42,070 nt of DNA from Dyadobacter jejuensis (GTDB taxonomy: Bacteria; Bacteroidota; Bacteroidia; Cytophagales; Spirosomataceae). The stretch is taken from positions 1 through 42,070 of the forward strand of contig NZ_QGDT01000019.1 of NCBI RefSeq assembly GCF_003149085.1, read 5' to 3'. The notes under the pieces were generated by a model. The model was not told the origin of the DNA, did not search any database, and worked only from the letters and a program-made list of their open reading frames with translations. Shown here in pieces: positions 35,572 through 42,070 of the stretch; position 1 is the stretch's first letter; every line of letters starts with the position of its first letter. Position numbers and translations under genes: made by a program.

Positions 35572-35775
35572 AATAGTATCAATGTAGTTGTTCTTTTATA
35601 TAACTTCAAATTAGTTGGCTGTTCTATATTAGGAGATTGTGTTCCAATAATCACTATAGTACTAATGCTTCTTTTTTTGTGGAAAAGATCGAATAGATTT
35701 GAAAAAGTTCTATCAAAATTCGAGAAAATTGATACACAATCGTTTGAAAACGAACGGCCTATAGGAGACCTTTGA
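35572..35775 (+). pseudogene. Possible membrane-anchor remnant, like the start of an AraC-type regulator
   Basis: The frame is open from after a TAA at 35569 to a TGA at 35773. It reads VPIITIVLMLLFLWKRSNRF then EKVLSKFEKIDTQ. A hydrophobic segment followed by WKR and a charged linker repeats the layout of the anchored AraC-like protein 1.7 kb upstream, but no HTH follows. There is no good start codon before the helix; the only ATG (35665) lies inside it. It could be decayed. Confidence 0.35.
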
Positions 35776-35892
35776 AGTGATACTAGGAGCCAAATTTAAC
35801 ACGATGCATCACTTAAATATTTTCTAGCCTTTAATCCTATTGAATTCCATACAACCTGATTCTTTTACTCGACGTAGGCTCCTAGTATTACT
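35776..35892. repeat. 16 bp inverted repeats bounding an 85 bp segment
   Basis: AGTGATACTAGGAGCC (35776-35791) and its near-perfect reverse complement GGCTCCTAGTATTACT (35877-35892) differ at one position. The inner 85 bases contain, on the - strand, TAAATTTG (35798-35791), a match to the -7 consensus, pointing away from the giant gene that starts 102 bases later. No good -33 box is seen. Confidence 0.75.
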
Positions 35893-35994
35893 ATTTGCAC
35901 GGTCTTGACAGTGTTTGAGCATAACCTTGGGCTTGGCATTAATTAAGAATGTGACAAATATCATTGAACTAATTTTTAACCAAAACACAAGTCT

Positions 35995-38900
35995 ATGCAA
36001 AATTTCATTACTTTATTAGGTGCACATTCCAATTTTAAAGCCCAACTTAAAATTTGGATTATGACCTGTGCTCTTCTCACAGTCATGTGGGGAACTGTTC
36101 AGGCCCAAGTTACCATTCCGGCTGGTTCATTTATAATTAAAATGAACGTAAATACGGCAGATTCTCAAAAGGGTCTCAAACCCTATGGGATGATTCATGA
36201 GTTAACAAAATTCTATAACGTACCGGTTCTATGGGTAGTTAGAGAAGGTAAAACCAAAGATGCCGTGGATTACACCATCAATGGAGTTAGCTATTCAGGT
36301 GGGTTATATGTCATTTCAGCCGAGTATATGACCACGGCGGTTCAGCAGGCCATTACGCAGTGGACAGCAAGTGCAAATACAACCAACGGAGGTAATGGGT
36401 ACAAAAGGGGCTTTGTAGTAGGAAATTTTATACCTGCTGCCTTTACTTTTACTGGAGCTAAGACCTTAAGTATTCATCATGGACCACTATGGACGCTCGA
36501 CAATGACAACGGGGACATAGCGGAAGCATTTTTATTAAATGCCGGAATCCCTGCCAGTGGATATAACTGGAGTTTGCCTAGTACCTTAGGGGCTTGTAAT
36601 GACATTTTTGTAATGCCGCATGCGGAGCCGAAATGGAGTACTCATGGTAACCTTTTTACCTGGAATTCTACTTATAAGGGTGCCATATGGACCGGTTGCC
36701 GAGCAGGGAGTGCTCTTTCCAATACCTACAATCCTTCTAATACCAGTCAGCAGATGAATTTTCTGGTCAACAAAAGGACCACCTCTGGTACTGGTATTGT
36801 TCTTCCTGTTGCAAATTCTACCAATTACGCTCAGAATTCTTTGTTATTATGGGATGACCACAGTGATGGGACCACACCATTTACCACCAATGCCGCGATT
36901 ACCTCACCACAGACGGGTACCTATGTAGGTCCGGATGATTGGGTGTCACAATTTCTTGGAACTTCTGATGCAGCTCATACCAATGGTAGTGAAAGGGTTT
37001 ACTTACCAGTGCTTGGTAACAGTTGGAGAAGTCAGGCTAGAATCATCACATTTGATCCAACGCATTCTGATGTTCCCTCCAATTCTCCTGGCACTGCGGC
37101 TTTAATGGTATATGGACGAGGGCTCGGAGAAGATACTCGGGGTTGGGTGATGTATGAAGCTGGACATAATATCAATGTAAATAATGCTTCCGGTGTTGCA
37201 GCGATGAGGGCTTTTTTTAATTGGAGTTTTATGGCTTCCCAAGACAAAACCCCAGTAGTTGAACCGCTTACCCTATCGGGTAATGCTACTACAGTATTTT
37301 CTGGTAGTCCTGTAGCATTGTCCGTTTCCAGTACTTCTCCAGCTGGTTCTTCCTTGAGTTATTCTTGGACGGCCTTTTCGGTAAGTACCCTGCAATCCGT
37401 AGGTAGTTTTTCGGTTAATAATAGTGCCAGTGCTAATAATACTGTCTTTACTCCACCTACCGTGGGTAGCCCAACGGATATAGTGATTAAGGTAACTGTC
37501 ACGGATGCTTGTAGTAGAAAGTCTATGACGCAAAGTATAGTTACGGTAACTAATACAGCTAATATATTAGGTAGTATATGGCATGATCCCAATGGAAATG
37601 CAGTACATGATGTGTCCGAAAAACCGGTAAGTGGAAATAATAATCTAAACGATGCAGGCAACTCAGAAGTGACAGGTGGGAGCGTTTATGCCAATTTGGT
37701 GAATTCTAATAATGTGGTGGTGAATTCTGTCAGAGTGAATCAATATGGAAATTTTACCTTTACCAATGTGACGTCTAACTCAGTCTATAAAATTATACTT
37801 ACTACGACTGAGCAAACTATTTCTTCCATTCTTCCTGAAGCCAGTGCATCCCTTCCGAGTGGATGGGTGGCCACGGGTACTAATTTTGGTTCCACTGCTA
37901 ATCCTGCGAACCGAACCAATGTACTATCAATTGGTACCCTTACAGGTAATGTAACAGGTGCAGACTTTGGAATAGAACAAATGCCTACGGCATTGAATAG
38001 CCTGGCTGCAGCTATCACTAATCCGGGGGGGACTATTCAAGCTCCAGTACCAGCTTCACTCTTTGCCGCCACAGATCCTGAGGATGCTCCTAGTGGGTAT
38101 GCTAATAATCTTTCAGGAAGAGAGGTGGTTTTATATCCAGCAACCAATGGCACGCTATATTATAATGGCACTGCCGTTAATTCAGCCCTTACTATTCCAA
38201 ATTTTGATCCGGACAAAGTGACCATCGACCCGGTTGGAACAAGTGTCTTGAACTCTGTAGAAACGACCTTCGAATTCTCTGTAAAAGACAATGCAAGCGT
38301 TACCTCGGCTAAGGCTACCGTCACGGTTCCATTTCGGGCCGTTCTGGTAGCGATAGATGATATAAATCAGACGCCTCAAGATATGGCTGTGGATGGAAAT
38401 GTGCTGACCAACGATGTAGGCGAAAGCCTTCTTGTAACTGGAGCGTCTCAGGCGTCAACAATTCCTGTTAATACTCTCACTCAAGTGTCGGGTATCAATA
38501 GTAATGGTACTGTAGTTAACAATGCCGGTTCTATAATCTTGAATACCAACGGTACCTACACCTTTACACCTGTGTCGGGCTTTAGTGGTACAATTAATCC
38601 AATTACCTACAGTATCGCAAATAGTTTAGGGGGGACGGATACGGCCATTTTAGATATTGTCGTGATTCCTCCTAGCTCTACAGGTAATGAACCACCGATT
38701 GCCCAAGACGACAACGTACGGACTAAATTAAACACACAATTTACTTCGAATGTGTTGTCCAACGATAGTGATCCCGATGGCGATCCACTAACGGTAATAT
38801 CGGCTACCGTACCTCTGGGTTTTACGGTGCAGGTTTCTGGAGTTGATACGGAGGGGAACGCAGTCTCAAATGCGGGTACTATATTCCTAGGTGATAATGG

Positions 38901-39789
38901 TTCCTATGTTTTTACGCCATCAACTGGATTTGTTGGAGCGATCAACCCCATCAATTACGTCATATCGGATGGCAATGGTGGTATGGACAATGCTGATCTG
39001 AATATCTTGGTGATGCCTGATGAAACGAACGCAACTTACGCCAATGACGATGCCAATTCAGCACCGAAAAGTCAAACGATGACAGGCAATATAAAAACCA
39101 ATGATCTGGATCCTGAAGGCCATCAAACGACTATTACAGAGGCTAACTCAGCTGGGATTAATATCCCTATTGGGAACGTATCTACTTCAATTCCAGGCGT
39201 TGGTCAGCTTACGATACTTGCTGACGGTAACTATACCTTTGTGCCTGAGCCCGAGTATGTAGGTACCATTCCTGTAACCTATACAATATGTGACAACGGA
39301 ACTCCACAGGCCTGTGATCAAGCAACCCTATATTTGACTTCGTTAGATATGGTCATTCCAGATTTGACGCCTATAATTACCATGGAGCCAAACCAAATTG
39401 CCGGAACAGGTCAGTTTATTAACCGGATTCGGATATTGAATTTGAATTATGCATCAGGCGGACCCACTTCGGGAGAAGTTATAACGGTCAGAATCCTCAA
39501 AAATGCTAAATGGACCTTTACTTGGGATGGTGCTTCCGTGTCCAACAGTCTTGGCTCCTTAAACAACCCGATTTGGACCTATTCCGATTCTGGTGTATAT
39601 CATACTTGGACCACTAATGAGGTGCTGTTGAAAGGTAGCTCAAGGTATATCGGATTCACTGCTACCCTTACCTCTGGAAGTTCCATTGGAGCGGCACCAA
39701 TTACGGTCCAAATAAGATATCCAAGTGGGGGAGAAGTCAATGATCAAAATAACACCGATGTAGAAACCATCAATTATTCAGGCCTTTAA
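35995..39789 (+). CDS. Giant secreted multidomain surface protein (adhesin-like)
   Basis: The 1264-residue protein has a long signal region (an inner hydrophobic stretch before VQAQV). Residues about 38-415 form a globular domain I do not recognise with certainty; segments such as SIHHGPLWTLDNDNGDIAEA, NDIFVMPHAEPKWSTHGN and RGWVMYEAGH suggest a class I amidotransferase/ThuA-like fold. Then come a PKD/Ig-like domain (about 421-520), an SdrD-B-like domain (about 524-660, WHDPNGNAVHDVSEKPV), a cadherin-like unit (about 668-780), three tandem units with LTNDV/NDSDPDGDPL signatures (about 780-1115), and a terminal beta domain (about 1116-1264). It lacks a T9SS C-terminal sorting domain. The next gene has one and shares a similar beta domain, so the two may work together on the cell surface. 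Confidence 0.75.
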   Translation: MQNFITLLGAHSNFKAQLKIWIMTCALLTVMWGTVQAQVTIPAGSFIIKMNVNTADSQKGLKPYGMIHELTKFYNVPVLWVVREGKTKDAVDYTINGVSYSGGLYVISAEYMTTAVQQAITQWTASANTTNGGNGYKRGFVVGNFIPAAFTFTGAKTLSIHHGPLWTLDNDNGDIAEAFLLNAGIPASGYNWSLPSTLGACNDIFVMPHAEPKWSTHGNLFTWNSTYKGAIWTGCRAGSALSNTYNPSNTSQQMNFLVNKRTTSGTGIVLPVANSTNYAQNSLLLWDDHSDGTTPFTTNAAITSPQTGTYVGPDDWVSQFLGTSDAAHTNGSERVYLPVLGNSWRSQARIITFDPTHSDVPSNSPGTAALMVYGRGLGEDTRGWVMYEAGHNINVNNASGVAAMRAFFNWSFMASQDKTPVVEPLTLSGNATTVFSGSPVALSVSSTSPAGSSLSYSWTAFSVSTLQSVGSFSVNNSASANNTVFTPPTVGSPTDIVIKVTVTDACSRKSMTQSIVTVTNTANILGSIWHDPNGNAVHDVSEKPVSGNNNLNDAGNSEVTGGSVYANLVNSNNVVVNSVRVNQYGNFTFTNVTSNSVYKIILTTTEQTISSILPEASASLPSGWVATGTNFGSTANPANRTNVLSIGTLTGNVTGADFGIEQMPTALNSLAAAITNPGGTIQAPVPASLFAATDPEDAPSGYANNLSGREVVLYPATNGTLYYNGTAVNSALTIPNFDPDKVTIDPVGTSVLNSVETTFEFSVKDNASVTSAKATVTVPFRAVLVAIDDINQTPQDMAVDGNVLTNDVGESLLVTGASQASTIPVNTLTQVSGINSNGTVVNNAGSIILNTNGTYTFTPVSGFSGTINPITYSIANSLGGTDTAILDIVVIPPSSTGNEPPIAQDDNVRTKLNTQFTSNVLSNDSDPDGDPLTVISATVPLGFTVQVSGVDTEGNAVSNAGTIFLGDNGSYVFTPSTGFVGAINPINYVISDGNGGMDNADLNILVMPDETNATYANDDANSAPKSQTMTGNIKTNDLDPEGHQTTITEANSAGINIPIGNVSTSIPGVGQLTILADGNYTFVPEPEYVGTIPVTYTICDNGTPQACDQATLYLTSLDMVIPDLTPIITMEPNQIAGTGQFINRIRILNLNYASGGPTSGEVITVRILKNAKWTFTWDGASVSNSLGSLNNPIWTYSDSGVYHTWTTNEVLLKGSSRYIGFTATLTSGSSIGAAPITVQIRYPSGGEVNDQNNTDVETINYSGL

Positions 39790-39796
39790 AAGTAAA

Positions 39797-39827
39797 AGCT
39801 GACCGAGAATGCTCATCTCGGTCAGCT
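39797..39827 (+). other. Perfect 12 bp intercistronic hairpin
   Basis: AGCTGACCGAGA (39797-39808) and TCTCGGTCAGCT (39816-39827) with a 7-base loop, 7 bases after the stop and 28 before the next ATG. No T-run follows directly, so it may be an mRNA processing or stability element as much as a terminator. Confidence 0.75.
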
Positions 39828-39855
39828 ATACAAAAACTTTAATTTTCTTAATTTT

Positions 39856-40932
39856 ATGAAAAAGTCAATCTTGTCTCTATTGGCATTGCTTAGTTTCGGT
39901 GTCTTAAGTTCTTATGCAGATACCAATCCATTTGTGACCAATCCCGATGTAAGCCCCGCGCCCATCCTTGGTTCTAGTCCATATGCAACCATTACCTTTT
40001 ATTTCGGTAATAGTGGTAGTGATATTATACCGATCCTAGATATAGATGGTAATCCGGACCCAATTACGGTTCGGGTTAGTTTAGCAAAAGGAACATATGA
40101 CAACGTTAATTATCCGGATCCTATAAGTGCGGTTGGGGGGTCTTATAAAAAATATTTTAGCTGGGCATATAATCCTGCTACTGAGACCTACACTGGAACT
40201 CAAATTTTAGATTTACCGGCTGATGATGCAGGACCAATCACCATCGGTTATAAGGTTACTGTTGCAACGGGTCCTGGAAACGCCAATAATGGTTTTAACG
40301 TTAACTTAGCGCCTAGTGGGAACGCACCTAATGGTCCTGGATCCAACCTAACCGACGATGATAATGCCTACGAATATACCTATGTCAGTGGTTCTCTTCC
40401 AGTAACGTTGGCTCAGTTCGATGTTACTAAGGAAGGTAGTACAGCGTTATTATATTGGGAGACCACTGATGAGCTCAATAGCGACTATTTTCAAGTGGAG
40501 CATAGTGCAAATGTTCAGAATTGGAATTCAATTGGTGTAGTGAACTCTTTCGGTGAAAGTACTCAACTCAGGACCTACCAATTTACCCATCGAGAGGCTC
40601 AGTCCGGTCTTAATTACTATCGATTGAAAATGGTAGACAAGGATGGTACCTTTGCCTATAGCCGCATCCGTTCAGTGGATTTCGATGATACGAATAATTC
40701 CATCACCGTTTTCCCCAATCCAGCCTCAGATCGGTTGCGCATTGGAAATGTTGCGTCAAAGAAAATTAATGATGTGAAAGTTTATAATCAATTGGGCCAA
40801 AGTTTAATTCATATTACTGAAGTTCCCGACGAAGGTATTGATGTTAGTAAACTTCCAACTGGTATCTATATGTTAACGCTTAAAACTATAGACGGTCTCG
40901 TAAGCCATCATAAAATGACCTTAGTGAAATAA
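39856..40932 (+). CDS. T9SS-sorted secreted protein with beta domain
   Basis: The 358-residue protein has a signal peptide (MKKSILSLLALLSFGVLSSYA). Its first half (to about residue 175) resembles the terminal beta domain of the upstream giant protein: ITVRVSLAKGTYD, YKVTVATG and a late TDDDNAYEYTY stretch. The middle (LPVTLAQFDVTKEGSTALLY, WETTDELNSDYFQVEHS) is the linker common in T9SS cargo. The last 75 residues are a type A T9SS sorting domain (SITVFPNPASDRLRI, VYNQLGQSL, LPTGIYMLTLKT). It should be exported by T9SS and fixed to the surface or released. It could be the anchor for the giant protein encoded 66 bases upstream. Confidence 0.87.
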   Translation: MKKSILSLLALLSFGVLSSYADTNPFVTNPDVSPAPILGSSPYATITFYFGNSGSDIIPILDIDGNPDPITVRVSLAKGTYDNVNYPDPISAVGGSYKKYFSWAYNPATETYTGTQILDLPADDAGPITIGYKVTVATGPGNANNGFNVNLAPSGNAPNGPGSNLTDDDNAYEYTYVSGSLPVTLAQFDVTKEGSTALLYWETTDELNSDYFQVEHSANVQNWNSIGVVNSFGESTQLRTYQFTHREAQSGLNYYRLKMVDKDGTFAYSRIRSVDFDDTNNSITVFPNPASDRLRIGNVASKKINDVKVYNQLGQSLIHITEVPDEGIDVSKLPTGIYMLTLKTIDGLVSHHKMTLVK

Positions 40933-41014
40933 ATTATGGCCTTTGGCGGTCACTATACACACACACATTATTTGTTTAAAGGAATCTCACCTGTGTGGGT
41001 TTTACATCTTCCCT

Positions 41015-41041
41015 TGGCCCACTTGGATAATAGGTGGGCCA
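41015..41041 (+). other. 8 bp hairpin before the LuxR-type gene
   Basis: TGGCCCAC (41015-41022) pairs with GTGGGCCA (41034-41041). It lies 82 bases after the T9SS gene's stop and 36 before the ATG at 41078. No T-run is present. Confidence 0.5.
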
Positions 41042-41077
41042 TAGGTTGATGAAATTAATTTCTTGAACACCATCAAC

Positions 41078-41743
41078 ATGCGCACAATGACGATTATTTT
41101 AGTTGACAAACAACCGATAACAAGACTAGGCCTTAGACTTCTCTTTAGAGGTCTATTCAAACAAGCGAATATTATGGAGTTTGAATGTTTGAATCAAGTA
41201 AAGGACCTGTGCTCAACTACTTCTCAAACTATTTTGGTACTAGGGTTTTACAATTCCGATAAAACTCCTCATATCCGGTATATTATTTCGGCAGTTCAGA
41301 AGTTTCCTTTGGCCAGTATTATAGTTTATGATGATAATTCAGATGATCCTTTGGTTTTTAAATACTTCCAGATTGGAATTAGTGGGTATTTGGCCAAACA
41401 ATCTAGCCTTCATGAATTGAGTTATTGCATAAATGATGTGGTGTCGGGAAAGAAATATATTCCAGTTAATATTTTACTTCATGATCATAAAAATGATCTA
41501 AAAAATAATCCGTTCCAACGAGTCATTCCTAGTCAAAAGTTGTCGTTTCAAGAATATGAAATTGCCACTTATCTTGGTAAAGGTATGCGAAATGCTTGGA
41601 TAGCTCGTAAGTTGCAGATTAAACCCACTACAGTTAGCTATTACAAATACAAAATATTTAAAAAACTTAATGTTTCTAATATTCTTAAGTTAGGCGAACT
41701 GATGGAAAGTGATTCTTATTCGTACAAAGAAAAAATAACCTAA
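41078..41743 (+). CDS. LuxR-type response regulator with degenerate receiver
   Basis: From ATG 41078 (221 residues) the protein starts like a receiver domain (MTIILVDKQPITRLGLRLLF), keeps one acidic residue (Asp10) and the conserved Lys107 (GYLAKQSS), but the phospho-acceptor position in TILVLGFYNS reads Gly instead of Asp (residue 56), and VYDDN replaces the switch Ser/Thr. A LuxR helix-turn-helix follows (about 160-205, LSFQEYEIATYLGKGMRN, IARKLQIKPTTVSYYKYKIF). It probably binds DNA without phosphorylation, or responds through protein contacts. A TTG at 41063 is a possible longer start. It may regulate the surface-protein pair just upstream, which is on the same strand. Confidence 0.8.
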   Translation: MRTMTIILVDKQPITRLGLRLLFRGLFKQANIMEFECLNQVKDLCSTTSQTILVLGFYNSDKTPHIRYIISAVQKFPLASIIVYDDNSDDPLVFKYFQIGISGYLAKQSSLHELSYCINDVVSGKKYIPVNILLHDHKNDLKNNPFQRVIPSQKLSFQEYEIATYLGKGMRNAWIARKLQIKPTTVSYYKYKIFKKLNVSNILKLGELMESDSYSYKEKIT

Positions 41744-41928
41744 AGATAAGGTGTGATTACTATCCTTAAGTAGGACCTAGTGGGCTAAATTGACTTTTCT
41801 TTGGCCTTTTAAGGCATTTCACACTAAACCTGGCTACTTGGTCATCAAGGGTAAATGATTCACTGGTTTTTAGCGGTATTTTACAGTTTGTTGATGCCCA
41901 AAACTAGATTGTAACTAGAAGATAAGCC

Positions 41929-42070
41929 ATGAATGTGCTTTTAATATTGATTAGGATCCCTATGATACTCCCTCTTTATAGGACCAAAATATTATTTTTT
42001 TTCTTTTTCAACTGCCTATTCAGTTTATTCTTTGGTTCTGTCAAGGCTTCCGACCTCTGGGAGGAATTTA
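41929..42070 (+). CDS. Exported protein, 5' end only (cut by window edge)
   Basis: The frame is open from ATG 41929 to the window end (47 codons). An inner ATG at 41962 gives a more normal signal peptide: MILPLYRTKILFFFFFNCLF then SLFFGSVKASDLWEEF. A hydrophobic core and an ASD cleavage-like site suggest a secreted or outer-membrane protein, but nothing more can be said. The 185 bases between it and the LuxR gene show no gene. Confidence 0.6.
   Translation, partial: MNVLLILIRIPMILPLYRTKILFFFFFNCLFSLFFGSVKASDLWEEF

Larger units (their letters stand above)
34549..35994. other. Second AT-rich gap; remnants and repeats but no intact gene
   Basis: The stretch of about 1.45 kb holds a 42-codon frame at 34992-35120 (starts MDLEQQNYIRKGIHL, no family recognised), a short palindrome ATCAGG-G-CCTGAT at 34847-34859, the membrane-anchor remnant at 35572-35775 and the 16 bp inverted repeat at 35776-35892. 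I see no complete gene of known family. Confidence 0.55.

Noticed and set aside
1..42070. CRISPR arrays, tRNA or rRNA genes
   Set aside because: No regularly spaced repeats and no recognisable tRNA or rRNA segments were seen in reading the window; a tRNAscan or Infernal run would settle it.

Overview
The window reads as chromosomal DNA of a Bacteroidota bacterium, most likely from the Cytophagales side. The evidence is two SusC/SusD outer-membrane glycan importer pairs, an ECF sigma/FecR pair, a type IX secretion (T9SS) sorting domain, TAnnTTTG-type promoter elements and the near absence of Shine-Dalgarno sites. Genus cannot be fixed from the sequence alone. The left edge holds the end of an ISL3-type transposase that appears to have landed in an IS21-like element end.

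Region A (0.65-15.45 kb) is a polysaccharide utilisation locus (PUL1). A GntR-type regulator is divergent from a + strand run: susC, susD, a clan GH-A-like glycosidase, an MFS importer, a DUF4380-like epimerase-fold protein, an SDR dehydrogenase, a GH16 enzyme, a sugar-acid dehydratase of the enolase superfamily and, after a 192 bp gap, a GH28-like beta-helix protein. The set suggests extracellular cutting, import through SusCD and the MFS carrier, then oxidation and dehydration of a sugar. The polysaccharide is not identifiable from sequence. A nested inverted repeat just upstream of susC is the best operator candidate.

Region B (15.5-17.0 kb) is a scar: a HigBA toxin-antitoxin pair, a frameshifted IS982 transposase remnant and a second, broken copy of the higA 3' end about 96% identical to the intact gene. 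Region C (17.07-25.5 kb, - strand) is PUL2: ECF sigma factor, FecR anti-sigma, susC with an N-terminal STN domain, susD and a sulfatase. It converges on PUL1 and probably handles a sulfated glycan. The fecR-susC gap carries terminator-like hairpins oriented for the opposite strand, which suggests a DonS-like antisense RNA.

Region D (26.0-32.0 kb, + strand) is mostly single genes: OsmC-like protein, NudK-type Nudix hydrolase, secreted esterase-like protein, small repeat protein, methionine aminopeptidase, GNAT acetyltransferase and a serine beta-lactamase-family hydrolase.

Region E (32.0 kb to the end) is AT-rich, with two long gaps of little coding content. Its genes are a membrane-anchored AraC-type regulator, a 1264-residue multidomain secreted protein, a T9SS-sorted partner, a LuxR-type regulator with a degenerate receiver, and the start of another exported protein. 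An 85 bp segment bounded by 16 bp inverted repeats lies about 100 bp before the giant gene and might be an invertible switch. Region E is the most likely place for something undescribed.
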